A DNA stretch of 55,041 nt from Hyphomicrobiales bacterium. Its GTDB lineage: Bacteria > Pseudomonadota > Alphaproteobacteria > Rhizobiales > Beijerinckiaceae. A program made the translations under genes and the position numbers. This document shows, piece by piece, positions 1 to 8,226 of the stretch; within the stretch, counting starts at the first letter, position 1, and every line of letters starts with the position of its first letter. The stretch covers positions 1-55,041 of the forward strand of contig CANGPL010000014.1 of NCBI GenBank assembly GCA_947455725.1. Direction: 5' to 3'. The notes under the pieces were generated by a model. It saw only the letters and a list, made by a program, of their open reading frames with translations, made no database searches and was not told where the DNA came from.

Positions 1-66
1 ACTCCCCAAATGAATCGTTATGAGTACCAGTCTTGCCAGTACCCACCGGCCCGGTAAAGAACAGAG

Positions 67-999
67 ATGCATATGCATACCCACGAAATTGCAGCCTTTT
101 ATAAGTTCCAGCGCATTGCAGACCCCGTTGATTTGCGCGATCGGCTGCACGCGATCTGTGAAAAGGCTGGCGCGAGGGGTATTTTGTTGGTGGCCAAGGA
201 AGGCATCAACGGAACCTTGGCTGTCGAGCGGGGCGGCATCGCAAATTTGGTTGAAAATATCTGTCGCGAAGCCGGGATCACGGAACTCACACCACGGTTT
301 TCATTTGACGATGAAATGCCATTCTTGCGGCTAAAAGTGCGGCTGAAAAAGGAAATCGTAACCATAAGCGCGCCGGAGGCGGATCCAACCGCGCTAGTGG
401 GTACCTATGTCGCCCCTCAGGATTGGAACGCGCTGATTTCAGACCCTGATGTTGTGCTCCTCGACACGCGAAACGATTACGAGGTCAAAATCGGGACCTT
501 TAAGGGCGCGATTGATCCGGAAACCCGCAGCTTTAGCGAGTTTCCGCGCTATGTGCAGACGCATCTCGATCCAACAAAGCATAAAAAGGTAGCGATGTTT
601 TGCACCGGCGGCATTCGCTGCGAAAAGGCGTCGAGCTATATGCTCGCCCATGGCTTTGAAGAGGTATTTCATCTTCAAGGCGGCATTCTCAATTATCTCG
701 AAAAAGTGCCGCCGGAAGAGAGCCTTTGGGAGGGTGGATGCTTCGTCTTTGATCGGCGCGTCGCCGTCGGCAGCGGGCTTGAACCGTTAGACCTCGACCT
801 TTGCTATGGCTGCCGCACCCCTCTAACGGATGAAGATCGTCTATCAGAAGAGTTCGAAGAAGGCGTTTCTTGTCCGCATTGCGCGTCACTTATGACGCCA
901 GCGCAAAAAGCATCATCCCGCGAACGCCATCGCCAAACGCTCTTGGCGGAAGCGCGTGGCGAAAACCATCTTGGCCCTCGGTTTCGCGAAGGCGCGTAA
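67..999 (+). CDS. trhO: tRNA uridine(34) hydroxylase TrhO (rhodanese-fold, YceA/UPF0176)
   Basis: TrhO hydroxylates uridine-34 of certain tRNAs (ho5U34), a wobble-base modification made in the cytoplasm. The protein of 310 residues has the usual length and plan: an N-terminal acylphosphatase-like domain (about residues 5-95), a rhodanese domain (about 110-220) with the active-site loop CTGGIRCEKA starting at Cys179 and a second cysteine at 185, and a C-terminal cysteine-rich tail with CxxC pairs at 246/249 and 269/272 that could bind a metal. The ATG at 67 is used; an in-frame ATG at 73 is an alternative because no strong ribosome-binding site is visible. Its stop codon directly abuts the stop of the convergent cfa gene with no spacer. 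The family assignment is secure; the reaction is taken from characterised homologues. Confidence 0.93.
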   Translation: MHMHTHEIAAFYKFQRIADPVDLRDRLHAICEKAGARGILLVAKEGINGTLAVERGGIANLVENICREAGITELTPRFSFDDEMPFLRLKVRLKKEIVTISAPEADPTALVGTYVAPQDWNALISDPDVVLLDTRNDYEVKIGTFKGAIDPETRSFSEFPRYVQTHLDPTKHKKVAMFCTGGIRCEKASSYMLAHGFEEVFHLQGGILNYLEKVPPEESLWEGGCFVFDRRVAVGSGLEPLDLDLCYGCRTPLTDEDRLSEEFEEGVSCPHCASLMTPAQKASSRERHRQTLLAEARGENHLGPRFREGA

Positions 1000-2259
1000 T
1001 TACGCCGCGATTTGCAGCGATAGGCTAACGGGCGCCACCACGGTTGCCGGAGGATGGGCTTCCTCAAAAGCGGTGATATAGTCGCGCGTGATCGGAACCG
1101 TGTCGACTTTTTTGGCCAGTTGGATTTGAAACACCATTTGCCCTTGATAACGAAACGACAATTCGCTGGTGATCAAATAAAACTCCCACATCCGGCAAAA
1201 GCGATCATCGTATAGCGCACGGATTTTTTCGCGATTGGCGGCAAAACGTTCTCGCCATCTTTTGAGCGTTTCGGCGTAATGCAGCCTTAAAATCTCGATA
1301 TCGGTAATCAGCAGGCCCGCCTTTTCGATGGCCGGAATAACTTCTGACAAAGCGGGACAATAGCCGCCCGGGAAAATATATTTATCAATCCAAGGATTGG
1401 TGTGGCCCGGCCCATCTGCCCGTCCAATCGCATGGATCAAGGCTACGCCATCATCGGTCAAAGCGTCGGAAATTTTCTGAAAAAACGCATCAAAATGATT
1501 AACCCCGACATGTTCGAACATGCCGACCGAGACGATGCGGTCATATTTTTCTGTCTCCGACCGATAATCGAGCAGCTTAAAGCGGATGCGATCGGCGACG
1601 CCTGCCTTTGCAGCGCGTTCGTTCGAAACGGCGTGCTGGTGTTCGGAAAGCGTTAGGCCTGTGACATCAGCGCCTGAAATTTCACCGAGATAAAGCCCGA
1701 GGCCGCCCCAGCCCGAGCCGATATCCAAGACGCGATGACCTTGTTCAATCAGGAGTTTTGCCGCGATATGCCGCTTTTTCTGCGCTTGTGCTGTCTCAAG
1801 CGTGTCGTCCGGCGACATCACATAAGCGCACGAATATTGCCGGTCGGCATCAAGGAAAAGGTCATAAAGCGTGTCGGATAAGTCATAATGATGCGCCACA
1901 TTCGCTTTTGAGCGACCGGCCGGATTAAATTGATTGATGCGTCGGATCCAGTTTCTTAAACGCTCGGTTACGCCGCTTAGCGGATATTTGAAGGGCCTTA
2001 AGCCGATATTTTTCAGGCCGAGGTCGAGAAAATCATAGAGCGAGCCTTCTTCAATCGTTAGTCGGCCCTCCATATAGGCCTCGCCAACTTCCAGTTGAGG
2101 ATTAAACGCCAAGCGCCAAGCGGTGGCCACGTCATGAATACGGATTGTCACCCGCGCGCCGGTTCCGTCCCCATAGGTTTTGGGTCGGTTTTTCCAGTCA
2201 AGAACACGCAGATTACCATTACGAATCAGTGGTTTAAGAAGCGCATCGAGAATGGTCAT
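1000..2259 (-). CDS. cfa: Cyclopropane-fatty-acyl-phospholipid synthase family methyltransferase
   Basis: SAM-dependent enzyme expected to methylenate cis double bonds of membrane phospholipid acyl chains, giving cyclopropane fatty acids typical of stressed or stationary alphaproteobacteria. The sequence shows the CFA N-terminal domain (ending near the AHHYDLSD segment), the glycine-rich SAM-binding motif VLDIGSGWGGLGLYL, and the conserved MFEHVG and HAIGR elements. The frame is open upstream to a TTG at 2334, but the ATG at 2259 gives a 419-residue protein that begins like family members and has a GGGGA stretch upstream, so it is preferred. Convergent and back-to-back with trhO. Related mycolic-acid-type or other lipid methyltransferases share the fold, so the exact lipid product is inferred. 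Confidence 0.9.
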   Translation of the reverse strand: MTILDALLKPLIRNGNLRVLDWKNRPKTYGDGTGARVTIRIHDVATAWRLAFNPQLEVGEAYMEGRLTIEEGSLYDFLDLGLKNIGLRPFKYPLSGVTERLRNWIRRINQFNPAGRSKANVAHHYDLSDTLYDLFLDADRQYSCAYVMSPDDTLETAQAQKKRHIAAKLLIEQGHRVLDIGSGWGGLGLYLGEISGADVTGLTLSEHQHAVSNERAAKAGVADRIRFKLLDYRSETEKYDRIVSVGMFEHVGVNHFDAFFQKISDALTDDGVALIHAIGRADGPGHTNPWIDKYIFPGGYCPALSEVIPAIEKAGLLITDIEILRLHYAETLKRWRERFAANREKIRALYDDRFCRMWEFYLITSELSFRYQGQMVFQIQLAKKVDTVPITRDYITAFEEAHPPATVVAPVSLSLQIAA

Positions 2260-2481
2260 GGCATGGTCCCCGAAATTGACAGCAAACCAATCTTTAAAAC
2301 TATGCCACTGTCGGGATTTTGACGAAAGAGGCAAATTTCAAAGCTGTATCGGAAAGCTAACGCTCTAGCAGGCCCTTAAAGGCATACGGGCATCCCCTAA
2401 TAGTGTTTTGGCACGCTCTTTGCTTAAGTAGTTTTGCTCGGCATGAGCCAAGCGGTTAAAGGATTTCGGAGGAAAGCCGTT

Positions 2482-2646
2482 ATGAATAATGTAACATTCG
2501 ATGGTGCATTGGACCTGCAACTCGCACGCGCCGAGCGCCGGATGGAAGAATTGATGAGCTGGGCCAAGCTTCGGAAGCGGCTTGCCACGTCAGTGCGTCG
2601 GCAAATTAAGCTTGCCCGCCAGACGTCAATTGGGCAGACACGTTGA
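2482..2646 (+). CDS. Small basic protein of unknown function (54 aa)
   Basis: I do not recognise this protein. The ATG at 2482 follows a strong Shine-Dalgarno (GGAGGA at 2468-2473) at ideal spacing, which is the main reason to accept it; the frame is open further upstream (TTG 2434, ATG 2443), but those starts lack such a site. The product is rich in Arg, Lys and Ala, with a predicted long helix running from about residue 6 to 45 and no signal peptide or membrane segment. It stands alone between the divergent cfa gene and the FlgM-like gene. It could be a small nucleic-acid-binding or regulatory protein, but nothing in the sequence proves this. Confidence 0.55.
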   Translation: MNNVTFDGALDLQLARAERRMEELMSWAKLRKRLATSVRRQIKLARQTSIGQTR

Positions 2647-2698
2647 TAAATAGACTTTTAGGCGGGAATTTCGCTGAATTTGTCTATTTTCTAGGCAC

Positions 2699-2759
2699 TT
2701 TTTGAATTTTTGAAAAAAAATAAAAAAAATTCAAAAATCGATTAAAGTTTTTAAATCGA
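2699..2759. repeat. Two AT-rich inverted repeats upstream of the FlgM-like gene
   Basis: A 13-bp arm (TTTTTGAATTTTT, 2699-2711) is repeated in inverted form at 2725-2737 around an A-rich loop. Directly after it, TCGATT at 2738-2743 pairs with AATCGA at 2754-2759. The segment is far more AT-rich than its surroundings and lies 60-120 bases ahead of the FlgM-like start. It may be a factor-independent terminator for the small upstream gene or part of the promoter/operator of the downstream gene; the sequence alone does not decide. Confidence 0.45.
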
Positions 2760-2818
2760 GAGCCGTCTTATAAGGTACAGAAACGTGTAGCTTTCCTCAA
2801 CGCACGCGTTGGAGGTGT

Positions 2819-3130
2819 ATGATGATAGACTCTATTGTGAACAAGGCGATGATTTCCGACACGACGGTCCGTAAAGGCCCGAAGGCGGATCTTAAGATCG
2901 CAAGCCCTTCTGCATCGGTTGCCGACACGGCGACGGTACAAAAGGAAGCTGCGACAATGGTGGAAGTGACCATTGCAAAGGGCAACGGGCTCTCGGAGCC
3001 GCCTTTTGACTATGCCAAAGTCATTGCACTGAAGCAGTCGATCAAGAACGGTGACTACAAGATCGATTTCGGCAAATTGGCCGACTCGATGATTGGCGCT
3101 GATATTCTGAACCCGGTTCGGGGCAAATAA
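2819..3130 (+). CDS. FlgM-like anti-sigma-28 factor (C-terminal domain similarity)
   Basis: The 103-residue protein has a low-complexity N-terminal half and a C-terminal segment (about residues 68-98, including IKNGDYKIDFGKLADSMI) that resembles the sigma-28-binding region of FlgM, where the pattern I-x-x-G-x-Y-x-(I/V)-D-x-x-x-(L/I)-A is typical. FlgM holds the flagellar sigma factor inactive until it is exported. Two overlapping ATGs (2819 and 2822) follow the ribosome-binding site GGAGG at 2811-2815; the second has slightly better spacing. No flagellar gene is present in this window, so the assignment rests on the motif and length only. A different small regulatory protein remains possible. 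Confidence 0.55.
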   Translation: MMIDSIVNKAMISDTTVRKGPKADLKIASPSASVADTATVQKEAATMVEVTIAKGNGLSEPPFDYAKVIALKQSIKNGDYKIDFGKLADSMIGADILNPVRGK

Positions 3131-3159
3131 CTCAGTCGTCTCTTTTTGCGCCCTATGAG

Positions 3160-3180
3160 CGAGCGGAGAATACCCGCTCG
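3160..3180. terminator. Possible hairpin between convergent FlgM-like and pabC genes
   Basis: CGAGCGG (3160-3166) and CCGCTCG (3174-3180) form a 7-bp GC-rich stem with a 7-base loop in the space between two convergent genes. There is no T-run after it on either strand, so a terminator role is only suggested by position. Confidence 0.3.
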
Positions 3181-3281
3181 TTGCAAGGCGAGTTTTACAT
3201 ATATACCGACGTTTCTCTGGCCGCCTTATTACCTGCGCCACTTCGCTTTTGAGCCCAACATAAAGTCGGCTCATCCACGCT

Positions 3282-4133
3282 TTAACGTGAAAGCGTAAAC
3301 CCGCCGCACTCTTTGCTTATGAGTTTTGTTATCTCATCCGTAAACGCGGCCCATCTTGCCATTGAATGGACAGAAACGGCCTTGCCGTCGATCTGCGTGA
3401 TTTTCGTTATCAAGCGCACACTGTTGGAAGCCATGACCAGATCGGCTTTCCGGAGCTCTTCCAGCGAGCAGTCGCCTTCGCTCACGTCCAATCCAAGGTG
3501 CGGCGCCACTTCAAGCAGCGCGCGGCGCATGATCCCCGGCAAGATGTTGCCGTCGAGGGCTGGTGTTGAAAGCCTATTCTGATTCAAAATGAAGAGGTTA
3601 GCCATGCTTGTGCAAGCGATACTGCCGGTAGGAGACAATAGTAACGCATCATCCGCACCCTTCGCTCGCGCCTCTTGCAGGCTTAAAACGGGATCGAGAT
3701 AGGCCAATGTCTTCATCGAGCTCGTAGGCGATGTCGGGTTTCGCCGGATCGAAACCGTCGCAAGCGTCGCCTCACCAAAGGCAATCGATCTTTGCCAAGG
3801 CGCACGCGTCGCAAAGATAAGCGGATTAGTCGTTTCAGGCGGTAATAGCCCGCGCGGACCTGCGCCGCGCGACACGTTAAGCCGGATCACACAGGGCGCA
3901 TTGTCCAATTCAGCGACGGCCAAAACAGCCTCTTGAAGGGCTTCACGATCCAACCCCATGCCAAGCCGTTCTGCTGAAGCCATCATCCGCTCAAGATGCG
4001 CATCGAGCCGAAACGGAATGAAATTAAACGCGGCCAAGGTTTCAAACAAACCATCGCCGAGCAGCAGCCCGCGATCAGCCACATCAAACGTGGCATCTTT
4101 GGCATCAATCAACTTCCCGTTATACCAGAGCAT
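3282..4133 (-). CDS. pabC: Aminodeoxychorismate lyase-like class IV PLP enzyme (PabC)
   Basis: Likely converts 4-amino-4-deoxychorismate to p-aminobenzoate and pyruvate, the last step of pABA supply for folate. It is a fold-type IV PLP protein of 283 residues: the opening strand and motif FDVADRGLLLGDGLFET (residues 16-32) are characteristic, Lys141 in SSMKTLAYLDP is the expected PLP lysine, and the ACTSMANLF segment lies where the cofactor phosphate region is found. Branched-chain and D-amino-acid transaminases share these motifs; the assignment to PabC comes from its place as third gene after pabB and pabA, overlapping pabA by 14 bases, so translation is probably coupled. Confidence 0.82.
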   Translation of the reverse strand: MLWYNGKLIDAKDATFDVADRGLLLGDGLFETLAAFNFIPFRLDAHLERMMASAERLGMGLDREALQEAVLAVAELDNAPCVIRLNVSRGAGPRGLLPPETTNPLIFATRAPWQRSIAFGEATLATVSIRRNPTSPTSSMKTLAYLDPVLSLQEARAKGADDALLLSPTGSIACTSMANLFILNQNRLSTPALDGNILPGIMRRALLEVAPHLGLDVSEGDCSLEELRKADLVMASNSVRLITKITQIDGKAVSVHSMARWAAFTDEITKLISKECGGFTLSR

Positions 4134-4716
4134 TATCCGCCATCCGTTTGTCGAGACTCAAGAAATTGCCGATGAGCTGATGTCCATATTCCGTTAAAAT
4201 CGACTCGGGGTGAAACTGAACGCCATAGGTCGGATGGCTTTTATGCTGGAGACCCATAATCTCGCCTTCTTCCGAACGAGCGGTGATGCGTAGAGGCGAG
4301 GTTGCCTCATTCGGCAAGGTAACAATCAAAGAATGATAACGCCCAGCGCGAAAGTGATCGGGTATCCCGCTGAAAACGCCCGTACCATCGTGATCGATGC
4401 GTGAATCGAGGCCATGCATTGGGCGCTTGGCTCTCCCGATCACGCCTCCGAAAGCCTCACCGATACATTGATGGCCAAGACAAATGCCGAGGATCGGAAT
4501 TTCGCCGGAAAAGCGCCGAATGAGATCAAGCGAAAGCCCCGCTTCATGCGGACCGCATGGCCCGGGAGAAATAATCATCCGCTCAGGCTTCAAAGCTTCG
4601 ATGTCTGACAGCGTAACCGCATCATTTCGCCGAACGAGCGTATCCGCGCCGAGCTCTTGGCAATAGCGAACAATATTGAAAACAAAGCTGTCATAATTAT
4701 CGAGGATGAGGATCAT
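4120..4716 (-). CDS. pabA: Aminodeoxychorismate synthase glutaminase component (PabA-type class I GATase)
   Basis: Provides ammonia from glutamine to the synthase PabB. The 198-residue protein is a complete class I glutamine amidotransferase: it starts MILILDNYDSFVFN, carries the nucleophile elbow GICLGHQC with Cys79, and has the His169/Glu171 pair in VQFHPES. The frame stays open upstream inside pabB, but the ATG at 4716 shares its A with the pabB stop (TGATG), a classic coupled arrangement and the right N-terminus. TrpG is nearly identical in fold; the pabB partner with its lysine motif and the pabC neighbour favour PabA, although such subunits can serve both pathways. Confidence 0.9.
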   Translation of the reverse strand: MILILDNYDSFVFNIVRYCQELGADTLVRRNDAVTLSDIEALKPERMIISPGPCGPHEAGLSLDLIRRFSGEIPILGICLGHQCIGEAFGGVIGRAKRPMHGLDSRIDHDGTGVFSGIPDHFRAGRYHSLIVTLPNEATSPLRITARSEEGEIMGLQHKSHPTYGVQFHPESILTEYGHQLIGNFLSLDKRMADNALV

Positions 4717-6140
4717 CACTGCTCCTCGCCACGCGGCAGTCGAAACGCACGAAAAATACGCTCGGCCTTTACAAGCGTTTCTTGATATTCCTCGCTCGGA
4801 TTGGAAAGAGCCGTAATACCGCCACCCGCATGGAAACTTGCCTGATTGGCACGAAAGGTAACGGTCCGAATGGCAACGCTCAGATCCATCGCACCATCGA
4901 ACCCGATATAACCGATCGAGCCGCAATAAACGCCACGGGGCAGGCCTTCAACTTCGCTAATAATTTCCATGGCCTTGATTTTAGGCGCGCCGGAAATCGA
5001 GCCACATGGAAAAGCAGCCTTAATCAGGTCAACGCCATCGCATTGTTCAGCCAAGGTCGCTTCAACGACAGACACAAGATGATGCATGGAGGCATAGGTC
5101 TCAAGCCCACACAGAACAGGCACTTTAACGCTAAACTTTTCAGCAACGCGGGATAGGTCGTTGCGTAAAAGATCAACGATCATGGTATTTTCTGCGCGAT
5201 CCTTCATTGAATCTTTGAGCGCCGTGGCCAAGGCTTCATCCTCAATAGGCGTTTTGCCACGCGGTGCTGTGCCTTTAATGGGGCGGGCTTCGATATGACG
5301 TTCTTTAAGCGTTAGAAAACGCTCCGGCGAATTGGAGGCTAATTGTAAATCACCGAAGCTGAGATAGGCACCAAAGGTAGATGGGCTCATGCTTCGCAAA
5401 GTGGCGTAAAAGCCCATCGGATCAAAATGGTCCGGAAGGGACGCAACAAAGCGCTGTGCCAAATTCGCTTGAAAAAGATCGCCGTTTAAAATGCGTTCGA
5501 TTGTATCCGCAACCGAACGCTCAAACCGCGCCCGGTCCATATCAAAATGCCAGTCTTCGATAGCTGGATTATCACTTGCTTGAGGCGAGGGGTTATTGAT
5601 CGCATTGAGCAGCCAAAGCGTTCGAGCTTCTGCCCGCTTTTCGCGGCGTGCGACATCTTGATCTGGCCAGCCGGACGAAAGAATAAAACTCCGGTTTTCG
5701 GCGTGGTCATGTGCAAAAATGACGTCGTAAAATCCGAACGCTAAATCCGGCATATCAGCGTCTGGCCGTATCATGCCCGGCACGGTTTCAATCAGGCGGG
5801 CGGCTTCATAGCTTAAAAAGCCGATGGCCCCCGTTTGAAAGGGAGGCAAATCAGGATGCGTTGGCAGCTCGTAGCGTTTCAATATCGCTCGGAGTACTTC
5901 AAAGGGGTCGGCCTCCAGCGCGTCCTCATTCCAATAAGCTACGCCATTGATAACGCGAAAAACACCAAACGGATCAGCGCCAATATAGGAATAACGCCCG
6001 AGCCCGTGCGGATCTTTGCCGCTGTCGAGGAAAGCGAGATGCGCATACGGCTCGAGTTTGCGCGCAACCTCGAGCGGTTCGCATGGCAAAATCTCACGAA
6101 CGTGAATCGGGCCAATCGCCACGGCGTTTCCTATTTCCAA
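4716..6140 (-). CDS. pabB: Aminodeoxychorismate synthase component I (PabB)
   Basis: Converts chorismate plus ammonia to 4-amino-4-deoxychorismate. It is a complete chorismate-binding enzyme of about 470 residues with an N-terminal TrpE-like region, the motif PIKGT at 287-291, the DLLRNDLSRV element and the C-terminal CGSISGAPKIKAMEII. The lysine at 289 in PIKGT is the residue that distinguishes PabB-type enzymes from anthranilate synthase, which has alanine there. The start is uncertain: the longest frame begins with TTG at 6140, but a GTG at 6122 has a better ribosome-binding site (AGGAA seven bases ahead). First gene of the coupled pabB-pabA-pabC set; 79 bases separate it from the upstream coxG-like gene on the same strand. 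Confidence 0.9.
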   Translation of the reverse strand: MEIGNAVAIGPIHVREILPCEPLEVARKLEPYAHLAFLDSGKDPHGLGRYSYIGADPFGVFRVINGVAYWNEDALEADPFEVLRAILKRYELPTHPDLPPFQTGAIGFLSYEAARLIETVPGMIRPDADMPDLAFGFYDVIFAHDHAENRSFILSSGWPDQDVARREKRAEARTLWLLNAINNPSPQASDNPAIEDWHFDMDRARFERSVADTIERILNGDLFQANLAQRFVASLPDHFDPMGFYATLRSMSPSTFGAYLSFGDLQLASNSPERFLTLKERHIEARPIKGTAPRGKTPIEDEALATALKDSMKDRAENTMIVDLLRNDLSRVAEKFSVKVPVLCGLETYASMHHLVSVVEATLAEQCDGVDLIKAAFPCGSISGAPKIKAMEIISEVEGLPRGVYCGSIGYIGFDGAMDLSVAIRTVTFRANQASFHAGGGITALSNPSEEYQETLVKAERIFRAFRLPRGEEQ

Positions 6141-6219
6141 AGCAAAGTCAGCAAGAGGATCGAATAATCCGAGACCGAATGAGGTGTCTGTTTCAATACC
6201 GCCTGCCTGGCGACGGAAA

Positions 6220-6717
6220 TCAGCCGATCAGCTTGCCAATCCAGCCTTTTTTCTTGGGCTCGCCTTCAACTTCTGGCGCCGGTGCGACAACTTCGCTGAA
6301 TTTCTCAAAAAAATCACCTGCGAGCTTCTTGCTCGTGGCATCGATCAATCGGCCGCCCAATTGCGCCAGCTTGCCGCCAATTTGTGCCTCGACAGTGTAA
6401 TGCAAAACCGTTGCATCACCATCAGCCTCAAGCGAGACCTTCGCGCCGCCTTTGGCAAAACCCGCAGCACCACCCGAACCTTCGCCGGTAATTGTGTAGC
6501 CATTGGGGGGATCGAGATCCGATAAGGTCACTTTACCCGAAAAGGACGCCTTAACGGGACCAATTTTCAGCGTGACCTTAGCCGTCATCTCGTTATCGGA
6601 TGTTTTTTCGATCGTCTCGCAGCCGGGAATGCATTGGCGCAAGACCTCGACATCGTTCAGCGCCGCATAAACCACTTCGCGAGAAGCCTCGATCCGTTGT
6701 GATCCTGTCATATCCAT
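6220..6717 (-). CDS. coxG: CoxG-like SRPBCC protein (carbon monoxide dehydrogenase subunit G family)
   Basis: A 165-residue START/SRPBCC-fold protein. Typical CoxG features are the N-terminal GSQRIEASREVVYAALND, the CIPGCE segment and the glycine-rich GEGSGGAAGFAKGGAKVSL stretch. CoxG proteins are described as helpers of molybdenum-containing CO dehydrogenases, linking them to the membrane. A charged, Pro/Glu-rich linker leads to a C-terminal tail PKKKGWIGKLIG that is lysine-rich and amphipathic, suited to membrane contact. ATG 6717 has AGGGA upstream; an in-frame ATG at 6711 also exists. No CO dehydrogenase genes adjoin it; the only molybdenum hydroxylase subunit in the window is about 10 kb away on the other strand. 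Confidence 0.82.
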   Translation of the reverse strand: MDMTGSQRIEASREVVYAALNDVEVLRQCIPGCETIEKTSDNEMTAKVTLKIGPVKASFSGKVTLSDLDPPNGYTITGEGSGGAAGFAKGGAKVSLEADGDATVLHYTVEAQIGGKLAQLGGRLIDATSKKLAGDFFEKFSEVVAPAPEVEGEPKKKGWIGKLIG

Positions 6718-6782
6718 GGCGCGTTTCCCTTATCGATACTTTCAATTATGATCGAGAGCCTACCGCATCTGAACCTTGTTTG

Positions 6783-7505
6783 TCACCTTGGCTCAACGCT
6801 TCCAAATTCCACAATGTGCAACCAGTCGGCTAATAGTGGCCATAGGATCAGGTGGCGCTCTGTCTCATCCGGTAAGACATTAACGGTAAGATGATCAAGC
6901 CATTGACCTGAAAGTCCTAGGTCTGATGCAAGCTTTGCACTTTCAACCGCCCGCGGACTCGTTTGAGCGATTGGCAGCGCTTTTCCCGGCGGGTAAGCTC
7001 CTGAAAGTCTGTCATGAAAAGACGCCCAGTAGCGATTGGAAAGACTCAGCTTTATTGCTTCGATCGTCGCTTGAGCCCGAGCCTGATCCTCATCATGGAA
7101 GAGGTGCTGGCCTAACACATTCGAAAACAAAATCGCATGTTCAGGATAGGCCTTAAGAATCGAGTCAAACTCACGGAAAAGATTCAATTTATGGAAGGTC
7201 AGAGACGTTCCACTCCGCGCCAAGGCAAGTCCATGATTGAAACGGAATAAAAGAGGCGCGAGCGGATCAATATCAACCGCATCGATGGTCTTAAACCGCG
7301 CAAGAAACGCAGAGGGCAGGCACCATCCAGCGCTCGGCCCCATGAGCAGGAGCCGGTCGGATGGCGGCTGCCAATTTTCAAGATGGCGGGCTAACTCGGA
7401 TTTAAAGCCCGCCCAACGCCATTGGCGCCAAAGCGCGCGCCAATGCCACACAGGGCCACCGCTCGGTATGAACAGCGCGCCCTCGTAAGGGTCATTCGAA
7501 ACCAT
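6783..7505 (-). CDS. Unknown protein with SAM-methyltransferase-like Rossmann region
   Basis: A 240-residue soluble protein I cannot assign to a named family. After a tryptophan-rich N-terminus (PVWHWRALWRQWRW), the segment LLLMGPSAGWCLPSAFL followed by IDAVDIDPLAPLLFR resembles motif I and the acidic strand-2 end of class I SAM-dependent methyltransferases. A later LFSNVLGQHLF could be the motif IV region. The glycine pattern is not canonical, so catalytic activity is uncertain. It lies 5 bases after the dienelactone hydrolase stop and 65 bases ahead of coxG on the same strand, so it is probably cotranscribed with both. Confidence 0.6.
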   Translation of the reverse strand: MVSNDPYEGALFIPSGGPVWHWRALWRQWRWAGFKSELARHLENWQPPSDRLLLMGPSAGWCLPSAFLARFKTIDAVDIDPLAPLLFRFNHGLALARSGTSLTFHKLNLFREFDSILKAYPEHAILFSNVLGQHLFHDEDQARAQATIEAIKLSLSNRYWASFHDRLSGAYPPGKALPIAQTSPRAVESAKLASDLGLSGQWLDHLTVNVLPDETERHLILWPLLADWLHIVEFGSVEPR

Positions 7506-7510
7506 TCGAT

Positions 7511-8182
7511 TTAGGCCGAAAGATGGCTCGCGAAAAACTCTAGAGTTCGTGTCCGAGCGAGTTCGGCGCTTGGCTGATCATAGCTGCCACGCTGATCGCA
7601 GTTGAAGCCGTGATCGGCGTGATAAACATAGACGGGCACCTTCGGCTGGGCCTTCTTGATCTCGTTCACCCCCTCAATCGGGATGTGCTTATCCAGTTCG
7701 CCAAAGTGCAGGATGGTTGGCACCTGAGGCGTTTGGTCCTTCATTCCAATAATGCCGCCGCCATAATATCCAGCGACTGCCGAAAGGCCTGAAAGCTGGC
7801 AAGCTGACGCATAAGCCATCGTGCCACCCCAGCAATATCCAACCAAACCGACCTTGCCGGCTTGCTTCACGTAATCAATGGCGGCGGCAATATCGAGCAG
7901 GGTCTTCTCGGACTTGACCTGTTGCACGAGAGCGAAGCCATTTTGCATATCTTCTTGATTATACCCAACTTCGAACCCGCGTTCGGCGCGATCAAACAAG
8001 GCGGGAGCAATCACCAAATAGCCATGCGACGCATAAAGATCCGCAACACTGCGAATATGCGAGTTAACCCCGAAAATTTCCTGAAGCACAACGAGCCCGG
8101 CGCGAGGTTTGCCTGCGGGTTTTGCGACATAGGCGCTGATTTCAACACCATCTTTGGTCTTCAAGGTAATCGTTTCGCCCAT
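7511..8182 (-). CDS. Dienelactone hydrolase family protein
   Basis: Alpha/beta hydrolase of 223 residues related to dienelactone hydrolase, which opens dienelactones in chloroaromatic degradation; most chromosomal homologues have unknown substrates. The catalytic triad is visible: Cys117 in the elbow GYCWGG, Asp164 in FGELDKHIP and His191 in YHADHGFNC, with Glu35 in LQEIFGVN, the residue that gates the cysteine nucleophile in this family. The ATG at 8182 follows GGAG at good spacing; a GTG at 8191 would add three residues. No signal peptide, so cytoplasmic. No aromatic degradation cluster surrounds it. Confidence 0.9.
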   Translation of the reverse strand: MGETITLKTKDGVEISAYVAKPAGKPRAGLVVLQEIFGVNSHIRSVADLYASHGYLVIAPALFDRAERGFEVGYNQEDMQNGFALVQQVKSEKTLLDIAAAIDYVKQAGKVGLVGYCWGGTMAYASACQLSGLSAVAGYYGGGIIGMKDQTPQVPTILHFGELDKHIPIEGVNEIKKAQPKVPVYVYHADHGFNCDQRGSYDQPSAELARTRTLEFFASHLSA

Positions 8183-8226
8183 CGTCCTCACTCCTTATCC
8201 TGAATATTTACGCCTTATTGACCGGC

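Noticed and set aside
2768-3274. 168-residue minus-strand frame opposite the FlgM-like gene
   Set aside because: The plus-strand frame has a good ribosome-binding site and FlgM-like motif; the minus-strand protein shows no motif and an Arg-rich shadow composition.
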